Under the pieces are notes generated by a model, which saw only the letters and a program-made list of their open reading frames with translations, had not been told where the DNA came from and did not search any database. The position numbers and the translations under genes are program-made. DNA of 64,000 nucleotides, from contig NZ_BAXZ01000025.1 of assembly GCF_000684975.1 (NCBI RefSeq), positions 47,270 to 111,269 of the forward strand, written 5' to 3'. This document shows positions 1-8,406 of this stretch, piece after piece (within the stretch, counting starts at the first letter, position 1; each line of letters opens with the position of its first letter). This DNA comes from Paraburkholderia acidipaludis NBRC 101816 (GTDB lineage: Bacteria; Pseudomonadota; Gammaproteobacteria; Burkholderiales; Burkholderiaceae).

Positions 1-1
1 C

Positions 2-94
2 TGGACCCGGCTCGATGCGGTGGTGCTCGAGCCGGGAATGTCGACGTTTGCTGACTGGCGCAAGCAGCAGCGTCAGAAGGTTTCCCAGTCCTGA
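2..94 (+). CDS. C-terminal fragment of an unidentified protein (cut by window edge)
   Basis: The frame beginning at base 2 is open from the window edge to a TGA at 92-94. It gives about 30 residues with a basic, Gln-rich end (ADWRKQQRQKVSQS). It looks like a plausible protein C-terminus but contains no family motif. It would overlap the convergent chemoreceptor gene by about 22 bases. A chance open frame in G+C-rich DNA is a real alternative. Confidence 0.3.
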   Translation, partial: WTRLDAVVLEPGMSTFADWRKQQRQKVSQS

Positions 95-1842
95 TTGTCG
101 CCGGCTGCCGCCGAGGCCGCCTCAACCGCCGCTGCGGGCTGGCGTGCGGGCGCGGCCACGGCGCTCGGGCGTGACTTCATTACCGGCTCGCGCGGGGCGG
201 CCGGCCGCACCGGCGCCTTGCGCGCGGAAACGGCGCGCGCCGCGGGCGAGGCGGGAGCGGCCGGCGCGGGAGCGCTTGCGTAAGCCGCTCCGCCAATCCG
301 GAACACCGCGACCACCTCGCGCAGGCCCTGCGACTGTGTGGCCATGGCCTGCGCCGCCGCCGACGCCTCTTCCACGAGCGCGGCGTTCTGCTGGGTCATC
401 TCGTCCATCTGCGAAACGGCCCGATTGACCTGCTCGATGCCCGAATGCTGCTCTTCGGAGGCAGCCGAGATTTCGCCCATGAGGTCGGCCACGCGCTTCG
501 CGGACTGCACGACTTCGTCGATCGTCGTGCCCGCTTCGTCGACGAGCTTCGAGCCTTCCACCACCTGCGCCACCGACTGGCCAATCAGTTCCTTGATCTC
601 CTTCGCGGCGCTCGCGCTGCGCTGCGCGAGGCTGCGCACTTCGGCGGCGACCACGGCGAAGCCGCGCCCCTGATCGCCGGCGCGCGCGGCTTCCACGGCC
701 GCGTTGAGCGCGAGGATGTTCGTCTGGAACGCAATGCCGTCGATCACGCCGATGATCTGCTCGACACGCTCGGACGTGGTCGAGATATCGTGCATCGTGG
801 CCACGACGCGGCGCACGACTGCGCCTCCGCGCGCCGCGACTTCGGCCGCGTTGGCGGCGAGCGTGTTGCCCTGGCGCGCGTTGTCGGTGTTGTGCTTGAC
901 CGTGGCGGTGAGCTCTTCCATGCTCGCGGCCGTTTCTTCCAGCGAGGCCGCCTGCTCTTCGGTGCGCGAGGACAGGTCGAGGTTGCCGGTGGCGATCTCG
1001 TTGGCGCCCGTCGTGATCGATTCGGCCGAGGTCTGGATGCGGCGCACGGTGTCCACGAGCTGATGCTGCATCTGGCTCATCGCATACAACAGGCTGCGCT
1101 CGCCGCCGCCCGAAATCTTCACTTGCGCGTTGAGGTCGCCCGAGGCGATGCGCGCGCAGATTTCGGCCGCGTAGTCGGGCTCGCCGCCGAGGCTCGTGCG
1201 AATGCTGCGGATCAGCCAGAGCATGCCGAGCGTGAGCGCCGCGCCGATCAGGCAGATCAGCGTGAGATTGCCGGCGAGGGCGCGGTAGAACGCGTCGTCG
1301 ATGTCGTCCACGTAGACGCCCGTGAACACGTGCCAGTCCCACGCCGGCACGAGGTCGGAGTAGGTGATCTTGCCGACCGGCGAGCTGTGTCCGGGTTTCG
1401 GCCAGACGTACTGGCTATAGTGATCGCCGCCCGGCGACGAGCTTTTGACGATCTCGACGGCCACGTGCGTGCCCTGCGGATCGACCATGTCCGCCTGGCT
1501 TTTGCCTTCCATATCGGGCTTGGGCGGGACGAGCAGGGCCACGGTCTGCGAGTCGTAGATGCCGAAATAGCCGCTCTGGTCGGCGCCGTAGCGCATGTTG
1601 CGCAGCGCGGCGAGGGCCTGGCGCTTCGCGTCGTCGGCCGAAAGCCGGCCCGAGGCGGCCTGCTTCTGATACCAGGCGATGAGGCTCATGGCGCTCTCGG
1701 TCTGCTGGGCGAGCATGTCCTTGCGGTCGCTCAGCATGCCCTGGCGCGTCATGACGGCATTCGCCGCGACCATGACGATGAGCGAAATCCAGAGCAGGGC
1801 GACGATGCTCCATGCTCGCTTATTCAACGATAAACGTTTCAC
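73..1842 (-). CDS. Methyl-accepting chemotaxis protein, Cache-type sensor, with CheR/CheB tether
   Basis: Inner-membrane chemoreceptor that senses a small molecule in the periplasm and controls CheA/CheW. Visible in order: a basic N-terminus and first membrane helix (about residues 6-30); a periplasmic single-Cache domain (roughly 40-185, with a GYFGIYD segment); a second helix (about 190-215); a HAMP region; and the conserved signalling tip with IDGIAFQTNILALNAAVEAA. A Pro/Ala-rich linker leads to a C-terminal DWETF. Pentapeptides of the xWxxF type (NWETF in E. coli Tar/Tsr) dock CheR and CheB. I chose the GTG at 1842, giving VKRLSLNKRAW with GGGAA upstream. An in-frame TTG at 1878 would add 12 residues. 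No che genes lie nearby. The ligand cannot be told from sequence. Confidence 0.9.
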   Translation of the reverse strand: MKRLSLNKRAWSIVALLWISLIVMVAANAVMTRQGMLSDRKDMLAQQTESAMSLIAWYQKQAASGRLSADDAKRQALAALRNMRYGADQSGYFGIYDSQTVALLVPPKPDMEGKSQADMVDPQGTHVAVEIVKSSSPGGDHYSQYVWPKPGHSSPVGKITYSDLVPAWDWHVFTGVYVDDIDDAFYRALAGNLTLICLIGAALTLGMLWLIRSIRTSLGGEPDYAAEICARIASGDLNAQVKISGGGERSLLYAMSQMQHQLVDTVRRIQTSAESITTGANEIATGNLDLSSRTEEQAASLEETAASMEELTATVKHNTDNARQGNTLAANAAEVAARGGAVVRRVVATMHDISTTSERVEQIIGVIDGIAFQTNILALNAAVEAARAGDQGRGFAVVAAEVRSLAQRSASAAKEIKELIGQSVAQVVEGSKLVDEAGTTIDEVVQSAKRVADLMGEISAASEEQHSGIEQVNRAVSQMDEMTQQNAALVEEASAAAQAMATQSQGLREVVAVFRIGGAAYASAPAPAAPASPAARAVSARKAPVRPAAPREPVMKSRPSAVAAPARQPAAAVEAASAAAGDNQDWETF

Positions 1843-2109
1843 TTTTCTGAGTTCCCGGTCTCTTTCGCTACCCAACAACGGCTACCCGACAACGCAAATC
1901 CGGCAGCGGGGACTGCTTTCCCACCCTACTTAACGGACGATTCGGGGCAATCTGAAGGTCTACGCGCAAACGATTGGCGAATGGGGGGGATCGAAGGCGG
2001 AGATCGCCGCCCAGGCGGGCGGCGGCGTGGGTGCAGGGCAACAAGGGACTCGGGATGCGGGCGAGCGGCAGGCCCTGAGGCCGCGGCCACCCGCCACGCC
2101 GTCGTGCGA

Positions 2110-3822
2110 TCAGTGCGATTCGCGCGGCACGGGCGCGCCGCTCGCTCCAACGAGGAAGTCGAGGTCGGCGCCCTGGTCGGCTTGCAGGACGTGTTTCACA
2201 TAGAGCCGGTAGTAGCCGCGCTCGGGCAGGTCGGGCGCCTTCCATTCGGCCTTGCGGCGCGCGAGTTCTTCGTCGGAAACGTCCAGATGCAGGCGCCGCG
2301 CATCCACGTCCAGCTCGATCATGTCGCCCGTGCGCACGAGCGCGAGCGGTCCGCCCGCCGCCGCTTCGGGCGAAACGTGCAGCACGACCGCGCCGTAAGC
2401 CGTGCCGCTCATGCGGCCGTCGGAGATGCGCACCATGTCGGTGATGCCCTTTTTGAGCACCTTCTTCGGCAGCGGCATGTTGCCGACCTCCGCGAAGCCC
2501 GGGTAACCCTTGGGCCCCGCGCCCTTGAGCACCATGACGCAGTTTTCGTCGATGTCGAGCGAGTCGTCGTCGACCTTCTCGTGCAGTTCCTCCACGTTCT
2601 CGAACACCACGGCGCGCCCGCGATGGCGCAGCAGCGCCGGCGTGGCCGCGGAAGGCTTGATCACGGCGCCGTTGGGCGCAAGGTTGCCCTTGAGCACGGC
2701 GATGCCGGCCTTCGGTTTGAAAGGTTCGGCGAACGAGGTGATCACCTCGCTGTTGTAGTTCGGCGCGTCCTGCACGTTCTCCCAGATGGTCTTGCCGTTG
2801 ACCGTGAGCGCATTGCGGTGCAGCAGGCCCTGCTCGCCGAGCTGGCGCAGCACCGCGGGCAGGCCGCCCGCGTAATAGAAGTCCTCCATGAGGTACTGCC
2901 CGGAAGGCTGGAGGTTCACGAGGCACGGCACGTTCGAGCCCAGTTCCCAGTCCTCGAGCGAGAGCGGCACGCCGATGCGCCGCGCGAGCGCGATCAGGTG
3001 GACCACGGCGTTGGTCGAGCCGCCGATCGCGGCATTCGCGCGAATGGCGTTCTCGAAGGCCTCGCGCGTGAGGATCTTCGTCATGGTCACGTCGTCGCGC
3101 ACCATCTCGACGATGCGCCGGCCGGCCAGATGCGCGAGCACCTGGCGGCGCGCGTCCACGGCGGGGATGGCCGCGTTGTGGGGCAAGCCCATGCCGAGCG
3201 ATTCGACCATCGAGGCCATGGTGGAGGCCGTGCCCATCGTCATGCAGTGGCCGCGCGAGCGGTTCATGCACGATTCGGCCTCGACGAATTCGGCCTCGCT
3301 CATGGTGCCCGCGCGCACTTCCTCGGACATCTGCCACACGCCGGTGCCGGAGCCGATATCGCGGCCGCGGAAGCGCCCGTTGAGCATGGGGCCGCCGGAG
3401 ACGGCGAGGGCGGGCAGGTTGCACGAGGCGGCGCCCATCAGCAGCGCGGGCGTGGTCTTGTCGCAGCCCACCAGCAGGATGACGCCGTCGATGGGGTTGC
3501 CGCGGATCGATTCCTCGACGTCCATCGAAGCGAGGTTGCGGAACAGCATGGCCGTGGGCCGCAGGTTCGTTTCGCCGAGCGACATCACGGGAAATTCGAG
3601 CGGCAGGCCGCCCGCCTCGCGCACGCCGCGTTTCACATAGTCGGCCAGCTCGCGGAAGTGGGCATTGCAGGGCGTGAGCTCCGACCAGGTATTGCAGATG
3701 CCGATGACCGGGCGGCCGTCGAACTCGTCGTGCGGAATGCCCTGATTCTTCATCCAGGAGCGATGAATGAAGCCGTCCTTGTCGTTGCGGCCGAACCAGC
3801 CTTGCGAGCGTAGCTTGCGCAT
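2110..3822 (-). CDS. Sugar-acid dehydratase of the IlvD/Edd family (L-arabinonate dehydratase type)
   Basis: Cytoplasmic [2Fe-2S], Mg-dependent enzyme that removes water from an aldonic acid to give a 2-keto-3-deoxy acid. It is 570 aa, close to the roughly 580 aa of the Rhizobium L-arabinonate dehydratase. Cluster ligands are visible at Cys52 (ELTPCNAH), Cys120 (VGCDKTTP) and Cys193 (RGHCMTMGTAS), with the spacing (68 and 73 residues) I recall for that enzyme. Lys122 corresponds to the carbamylated Mg-binding lysine, and ISDGRMSG supplies the conserved serine. The ATG at 3822 has GGAGA 5 bases upstream. It is divergent from an MFS transporter, which fits uptake plus catabolism of a pentonate or related acid. 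Exact substrate (arabinonate, xylonate, fuconate, galactonate) is inference; a plain dihydroxy-acid dehydratase is less likely. Confidence 0.88.
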   Translation of the reverse strand: MRKLRSQGWFGRNDKDGFIHRSWMKNQGIPHDEFDGRPVIGICNTWSELTPCNAHFRELADYVKRGVREAGGLPLEFPVMSLGETNLRPTAMLFRNLASMDVEESIRGNPIDGVILLVGCDKTTPALLMGAASCNLPALAVSGGPMLNGRFRGRDIGSGTGVWQMSEEVRAGTMSEAEFVEAESCMNRSRGHCMTMGTASTMASMVESLGMGLPHNAAIPAVDARRQVLAHLAGRRIVEMVRDDVTMTKILTREAFENAIRANAAIGGSTNAVVHLIALARRIGVPLSLEDWELGSNVPCLVNLQPSGQYLMEDFYYAGGLPAVLRQLGEQGLLHRNALTVNGKTIWENVQDAPNYNSEVITSFAEPFKPKAGIAVLKGNLAPNGAVIKPSAATPALLRHRGRAVVFENVEELHEKVDDDSLDIDENCVMVLKGAGPKGYPGFAEVGNMPLPKKVLKKGITDMVRISDGRMSGTAYGAVVLHVSPEAAAGGPLALVRTGDMIELDVDARRLHLDVSDEELARRKAEWKAPDLPERGYYRLYVKHVLQADQGADLDFLVGASGAPVPRESH

Positions 3823-4029
3823 GGTGTCTCCGTGTAGTGGGGGGCGTGTGGCGTTTTGCTCATTATCGGCCGCAACGCGCGCGCATGCGTTCTGTCCCTT
3901 CTCCTCGTTTCGCGGTGAAGCGTGGGTCCGGTGCGGTCGAGGGCCAGTCTATCGAAAAAATCGTTCGGCTCACCGAATTTCAACGACCGTTTCGATCACA
4001 TGGTCGTCACGCGGCGTCCCTATTCTGAC

Positions 4030-4044
4030 GAATGCATTGCATTC
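4030..4044. promoter_or_regulatory. Perfect 15-bp palindrome, candidate operator of the dehydratase/transporter pair
   Basis: GAATGCATTGCATTC is a perfect inverted repeat with 7-bp arms around one central base. It lies 37 bases before the transporter GTG, in the 259-base divergent intergenic region. Position and symmetry suit a dimeric sugar-acid repressor, but no regulator gene lies beside it, so the binding protein is unknown. Confidence 0.5.
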
Positions 4045-4081
4045 CGGTTCCGCCGGGCCGGCCGTCTTCAAGGACTCCATT

Positions 4082-5527
4082 GTGACCTCCCAAACCGCGA
4101 TCCAGACCGACGCCCTCACGCGGCTCGACAACCTGCCGTGGACGCGCTTTCACACGCTGATGACCGTGGCGCTCGGCGTGGGCTGGGCGCTCGACTCGTT
4201 CGAAACCAACATCATCGGCAGCGTGTTCGGCGCGCTCAAGGCGCAATGGCATCTGTCGCCCTCGCAGGGGTCGCTGGCCGTGAGCATCTGGGTGCTCGGC
4301 ATGCTCGTCGGCGCGATCGCGTTCGGCTATCTCTCCGACCGTTTCGGCCGCAAGCGCCTCTTCCTCGCCACGCTGCTCTGGTACGCGGCGTTCAGCGTGG
4401 CCACGGTGTTTGCCTGGAACTACGAATCGTTCCTGTTTTTCCGCGCGATGACGGCGCTGGCGGTGGGCGGCGAATATTCGGCCGTGACGGCGACGATGGG
4501 CGAATTCATTCCGAAGCGCCATCGCGGCCGCACCGATTCGCTGATCCTTTCCGGCTTTCCGGTGGGCGCGCTGCTTTCCGCCGCCGTCTCCTGGGTGGTC
4601 CTGAATAATCTCCCCGTCGACGTTTCGTGGCGCGTGGGTTTCGGCTTCGGCACTACCATGGCGCTGCTGTTCTTCTGGATTCGCCGCGTGATTCCCGAGT
4701 CGCCGCGCTGGCTGCTGCAGCAGGGCCGTGTGGCCGACGCCGAGGCCGTGGTCGAGCGCATCGCCGCGGCGGCCGCGCGAGGGCGTACACCCGCCGACGT
4801 GCGCGCGGCCGTGGCCCGACGCTATGCGCCCACTGCGTTCGTGCCGCAGCATCCCACCTTCTGGCGCAATGTCGGCGCGCTGTTCGGCAAGTACCGCGTG
4901 CGCTGCGCGCTGGCGAGCGCGCTGAACTTCTCGCAGGCGGCCATCGTCTACGGCGTGCTTTCGCTGATGGCGCTCGTGATTCTGCCGTACATGAAGGTGC
5001 CCGCCGCTTCCATGCCCATCTATTACCTCTATGGCAATGCGGCCGCGCTCGCCGGCGGGCTGACCGCCGCGCTGCTGGTCGAGGCGTGGGGGCGGCGCGC
5101 GTCGCTGTTCGTGAGCTACGCGTTCACCACGCTCGCCGTGTGCGTGATCTACGCGACGCATACGCTGGCCGGCATGGTGATCAGCTACTGTCTGATCCAG
5201 TATGGCGTGACCTGGGCGTATATCTCCGGCTATGTGGTTTCCTCCGAAGTGCTGCCCACGCGCATTCGCGCCACGGGCCTTGGGGTTTCGGTGGCGGTGG
5301 GCCGCGTCGGCGCCATGATCGCGCCGCTGCTGCTCACGAGCGTGTTTGCTTCGTCGGGCACGCCTTCTTCGGCCTTGATCGTGCTGCTCGTGCTTGCGTT
5401 GCCGGGGCCGTTCGCTGCCGCGCTCTGGTGGTGGCAGGGCCGGGAGACGCGCAATGTCTCGCTGGAAGAGGGCAGCACGCAGGGTGTCGAGCAGACGTGG
5501 GCGGAACCGGCAGCCGTGGCGCGCTGA
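4082..5527 (+). CDS. MFS transporter, sugar-porter-like, probable sugar-acid uptake
   Basis: Inner-membrane secondary transporter of 481 aa with about 12 predicted helices. Family marks seen are GYLSDRFGRKR in the loop after helix 2 (MFS motif A), an RGR loop mid-protein (PKRHRGR), and PESPRWLL before the central loop, the signature shared by sugar porters and related acid transporters. I chose the GTG at 4082 because AAGGA sits 7 bases before it and the first residues are a normal cytoplasmic lead; the open frame runs further upstream through non-coding-looking sequence. Its divergence from the sugar-acid dehydratase suggests it imports that enzyme's substrate. An aromatic-acid or nicotinate-type substrate cannot be excluded. 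Confidence 0.88.
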   Translation: MTSQTAIQTDALTRLDNLPWTRFHTLMTVALGVGWALDSFETNIIGSVFGALKAQWHLSPSQGSLAVSIWVLGMLVGAIAFGYLSDRFGRKRLFLATLLWYAAFSVATVFAWNYESFLFFRAMTALAVGGEYSAVTATMGEFIPKRHRGRTDSLILSGFPVGALLSAAVSWVVLNNLPVDVSWRVGFGFGTTMALLFFWIRRVIPESPRWLLQQGRVADAEAVVERIAAAAARGRTPADVRAAVARRYAPTAFVPQHPTFWRNVGALFGKYRVRCALASALNFSQAAIVYGVLSLMALVILPYMKVPAASMPIYYLYGNAAALAGGLTAALLVEAWGRRASLFVSYAFTTLAVCVIYATHTLAGMVISYCLIQYGVTWAYISGYVVSSEVLPTRIRATGLGVSVAVGRVGAMIAPLLLTSVFASSGTPSSALIVLLVLALPGPFAAALWWWQGRETRNVSLEEGSTQGVEQTWAEPAAVAR

Positions 5528-5572
5528 AGCCGCGACGCGCCCGCGGCCGGAGGCCCCGAATGGCGGCATGGG

Positions 5573-6430
5573 CTAATGCAGATGCCGCAGCTTGTCCGGA
5601 TTGCGCACGACGTAAATGGCCGTGATCTTGCCTTCCTCGATATCGAGCGCCGTGGTCTGCAATTCGCCGTCCGCTTCGCGCGTGACGAAGCCCGGCAGCC
5701 CGTTGATGAAGCCCACGCGCACGAGTGTCGAGCCTTTTTTGCGGAACAGATCGGCAAGATAAGTGTGGATCTTCATCACCTGCTCGAAGCCGAGTATCGG
5801 GTGGCCGGCCGCCGGCCGCTTGCCGCCGCCATCCGCATGCAGGCTCACGTCGGCTGCGAGCATGGCGCCCAGCGCGCTCATGTCGCCGCTGCGCGAGGCG
5901 GCGAAGAACGCTTTCGCGAGTTCGAGCCCGCGCTGCTTCTCCACGCGAAAACGCGGGCGCGATTCCCGCACGTGGGTCCGCGCCCGCGCCGCGAGCTGAC
6001 GGCAGGCGGCCGGTTCGCGCTGGATCGTGGCCGCGACCTCTTCGAAATCGAGCCCGAATACGTCGTGCAGCAGGAACGCGGCCCGTTCGAGCGGCGACAG
6101 ACGTTCGAGCGCGAGCAGCAGCGGCAGCGTAACGTCATCCTGCTCGTCCTCCTCGACGACAGGCTCGGGCAGCCACGGGCCGATATAGGTTTCGCGCTGA
6201 TGCCGCGCGGACTTGAGCTGATCGAGGCACAGGCGCATCACCATGCGGCGCAGGAAAGCCTCGGGCACGCGCACCTCGTCGCGCTCGACGTCGATCCAGC
6301 GGAGGAACGCGTCCTGAACGATGTCCTCGGCGTCCGCGACGGAGCCGAGCATGCGATACGCGACGCGGATCAGCTTGGGCCGCAGCGGGTCGAAACCCGC
6401 CGCGGCCGCGGCGAGGTCACCCTCGGTCAT
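5573..6430 (-). CDS. ECF41-family sigma factor with SnoaL-like C-terminal domain (SigJ type)
   Basis: RNA-polymerase specificity factor of 285 aa. Residues about 15-85 form sigma region 2 (YRMLGSVADAEDIVQDAFLRW). About 115-170 form region 4 (LERLSPLERAAFLLHDVFG). The C-terminal half is a SnoaL-like domain, which in ECF41 proteins modulates sigma activity instead of an anti-sigma factor. Two hallmark ECF41 motifs are present: DGGGK mid-domain and NPDKL near the end (VVRNPDKLRHLH). The start is ATG at 6430, sharing ATGA with the upstream carboxymuconolactone-decarboxylase-like gene, so the two are probably co-translated. That partnership is typical for ECF41. The signal is unknown. Confidence 0.92.
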   Translation of the reverse strand: MTEGDLAAAAAGFDPLRPKLIRVAYRMLGSVADAEDIVQDAFLRWIDVERDEVRVPEAFLRRMVMRLCLDQLKSARHQRETYIGPWLPEPVVEEDEQDDVTLPLLLALERLSPLERAAFLLHDVFGLDFEEVAATIQREPAACRQLAARARTHVRESRPRFRVEKQRGLELAKAFFAASRSGDMSALGAMLAADVSLHADGGGKRPAAGHPILGFEQVMKIHTYLADLFRKKGSTLVRVGFINGLPGFVTREADGELQTTALDIEEGKITAIYVVRNPDKLRHLH

Positions 6431-6900
6431 GCGGCGGCCGCCTTGGCCATGGCCTTCGCCACCGCCGGATCGACCCATAGTCCGAAGCCGACCGCGAGGC
6501 GGTTCCAGCCGTTGATGACGTTGATCATCAGCGTGAGTTTCACCTGTTCCTCCTCGGTAAAGTGGTCGCTTAGCGCAGTCCGCGCGTCTTCGAGCGTCTG
6601 GTCCTCGGAAAGGCGCGTGAGCGCTTCGGTCCAGCCTAGCGCCGCGCGTTCGCGATCGGTGTAGCAGGGCGCTTCGCGCCACGCGGAGAGCAGGTAGAGG
6701 CGCTGTTCGGTCTCGCCTCGCGCGCGTGCGTCGACCGTATGCATGTTAAGGCAGTTCGCGCAGCCGTTGATTTGCGACGCGCGGATTTCGACGAGCGATA
6801 CGAGGGTCGGGTCGAGGCTCCCGGCCACGGCGAGCGAGGTGCTCATCCAGGACTTCATCGGGGCGGGGGCGACGGCAAATGGGTCGAGCCTGGCAGTCAT
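6427..6900 (-). CDS. Carboxymuconolactone decarboxylase / AhpD-like family protein
   Basis: Small cytoplasmic all-helical protein of 157 aa. It carries the AhpD-type redox signature CANCLNMHT: Cys47, Cys50 and His54 in a CxxCxxxH arrangement. This points to a peroxidase or disulfide role rather than true decarboxylation. ATG at 6900 is preceded by a strong AAGGAGA; an in-frame upstream extension has no such site. It is the first gene of a two-gene operon with an ECF41 sigma factor (ATGA overlap). ECF41 loci are known to sit with a carboxymuconolactone decarboxylase, oxidoreductase or epimerase that the sigma factor controls, so this is the likely target gene. Confidence 0.9.
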   Translation of the reverse strand: MTARLDPFAVAPAPMKSWMSTSLAVAGSLDPTLVSLVEIRASQINGCANCLNMHTVDARARGETEQRLYLLSAWREAPCYTDRERAALGWTEALTRLSEDQTLEDARTALSDHFTEEEQVKLTLMINVINGWNRLAVGFGLWVDPAVAKAMAKAAAA

Positions 6901-6934
6901 GGTTCCATCTCCTTTGTGAGGGTGACGGTGATAT

Positions 6935-6962
6935 GACGAGTCAGGGCGTGGCATGTGTGACA
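6935..6962 (-). promoter_or_regulatory. ECF41-type promoter (autoregulation)
   Basis: On the minus strand TGTCACA (6962-6956) is followed after 17 bases by CGTC (6938-6935), 34 bases ahead of the ATG at 6900. This matches the TGTCACA / CGTC elements described for ECF41 sigma factors. The site feeds the operon that encodes the sigma factor itself, which implies autoregulation. Confidence 0.65.
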
Positions 6963-7162
6963 TCGGGGCGGAAAATTTTCGCGCAGGCGATTCACGGCAT
7001 AGCGGGATGCACCGGGTGCTCCGGCCGCAGCGTGACGTTCAGAACCGGACGTGGCGGCGCGGCTCCCGCCGGAACCGCCAGTGAGAAACGCTGCAATATT
7101 CCGCGGTGCCGGCCTGCCCGAGTCCGCTCGCGCGCCCACCGCGTGCGGTGTTGCTGGGAAGC

Positions 7163-7427
7163 TCAACCGCCGGGGGCGATACGGAACCGCAGCGCTTCAG
7201 TACCGCCATAGGCAGCCGCTTTTCTGAACCGCTCGACCAGCAGGCCTCCGGACGACTCGATCACCTTCCGCGAAGCCAGATTCTCCGGATCCACGGTCAA
7301 TTCGACGTAAGTCAGTCGGCGGTAAAGTCGATGTTCCGGGCTGCCAACGGAAGCCGATCGATCCACAGAAGTTGCCACGACGGTCGCCGTCGAAGATCCA
7401 CCTCGTGATTCCCGGCAGGCGGGCCAT
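7163..7427 (-). pseudogene. Remnant of a GNAT N-acetyltransferase (internal deletion and frameshift)
   Basis: Two minus-strand frames give the two ends of one GNAT protein. Upstream in one frame is GITRWIFDGD...CGSIGFRWQPGTSTLPP, the N-terminal beta-strand part. In another frame is YVELTVDPENLASRKVIESSGG, the C-terminal part, running on to a TGA at 7163-7165. The acetyl-CoA-binding loop expected between them is missing. The join lies near 7315-7330, where an estimated 35 or so codons have gone and the frame changes. No recognisable start remains. The rest of the 600-base gap between the operon promoter and the next gene (about 6963-7162) holds nothing I can identify. Confidence 0.7.
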
Positions 7428-7508
7428 TACCGAGCCTGTGCGCGCCCGGGCACTTTATGCCGGATGCCACTACAATTCTGCACTTCGAGCCACCCAACTC
7501 ATTGCGCC

Positions 7509-7910
7509 ATGAAATACCTTCTCGCATCGGCAATCGCAGCGCTCATGGCGGTGTCCAGCACGTGGGCGCAAGCCCAGGCATCCGGCAGCGGCGTCACGTC
7601 GGCGGATCAATGCAGCATTGGCTACGTCACCGGCGCCGGCGGCGCGGTGCAGAGCATGCGCGAATATCTCTCGCTGCCCGAGCGCGACCGGGTTCGCTAT
7701 ATCGCGGACCATCCGATCCAGTGCCAGGTCTCGGACGAGGGCCGCACGTCCGGTTGCACGGGCGTGGACGATTTGCGCAGCGAGCGCGTGAGCGTGTACG
7801 ACGACATCGACAGCACGCTGATGGCCGTCGTCGCCCACGTGGAACTCGACCACGGCACTTATCCCGCGATCATCGCGGTGCAGAAGAAGGATTTGCGCTG
7901 CGACCCGTAA
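7509..7910 (+). CDS. Small secreted protein, function unknown
   Basis: A 133-aa protein starting MKYLLASAIAALMAV with a signal peptide ending near AQAQA. The mature part has three or more cysteines (DQCSIGYV, IQCQV, SGCTG, LRCDP), which could form disulfides in the periplasm. I recognise no family. I placed the start at the ATG at 7509 because the signal peptide begins there. There is no clear Shine-Dalgarno site. It is convergent with bacterioferritin (19-base gap) and not obviously in an operon. Confidence 0.7.
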   Translation: MKYLLASAIAALMAVSSTWAQAQASGSGVTSADQCSIGYVTGAGGAVQSMREYLSLPERDRVRYIADHPIQCQVSDEGRTSGCTGVDDLRSERVSVYDDIDSTLMAVVAHVELDHGTYPAIIAVQKKDLRCDP

Positions 7911-7929
7911 GCGCGTTTGCCGCGGCCGC

Positions 7930-8406
7930 TCAGCCTGGCTTGCCCATGGCCGACTGCTGGTAGTTCTGGATGCCGACCTTGTCGATGAGCTCGATCTGGA
8001 TTTCCAGCCAGTCGATGTGGTCTTCGGTGTCGTCGAGGATTTCGACGAAGATCTCTCTCGAAACGTAATCCTTCACCGTTTCGCAGTAGGCAATCGCCTC
8101 CTTCAACGTGGCCTGCGCGGTCTGCTCGAGCTTGAGGTCGCCTTGCAGCGCCTCCAGGGTGTCTTCGCCGATCAGGAGCTTGCCGAGGTCCTGCAGGTTG
8201 GGCAGCCCGTCGAGCATGAGAATGCGCTCGATCAGCTTGTCCGCGTGCTTCATTTCTTCGATCGATTCTTCGTACTCGTGTTTGCCGAGCGCCTCGAGCC
8301 CCCAGTGCTCGTAGAGCCGCGCATGGAGAAAGTACTGATTGATCGCCGTGAGTTCATGTTTCAGTTCGGCGTTCAGATATTCGATAACCTTTGGATCGGC
8401 TTTCAT
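7930..8406 (-). CDS. bfr: Bacterioferritin
   Basis: Heme-containing iron-storage protein that assembles into a 24-subunit cytoplasmic shell and oxidises Fe(II). It is 158 aa, the normal length. The heme ligand Met52 (EEMKHAD) is present, as are ferroxidase ligands Glu18, Glu51, His54, Glu94 and His130. By direct residue count against E. coli Bfr, the bridging Glu127 is replaced by Thr (DDTEDHIDW), with a Glu one place later. ATG at 8406 has GAGGAG upstream; the longer frame is not needed. It is monocistronic as far as can be seen, and no bfd ferredoxin gene is adjacent. Confidence 0.93.
   Translation of the reverse strand: MKADPKVIEYLNAELKHELTAINQYFLHARLYEHWGLEALGKHEYEESIEEMKHADKLIERILMLDGLPNLQDLGKLLIGEDTLEALQGDLKLEQTAQATLKEAIAYCETVKDYVSREIFVEILDDTEDHIDWLEIQIELIDKVGIQNYQQSAMGKPG

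Noticed and set aside
6897..7166. 89-aa minus-strand open frame before the ECF41 operon
   Set aside because: Overlaps the operon's promoter and ribosome site, lacks a start signal and has no protein-like features.
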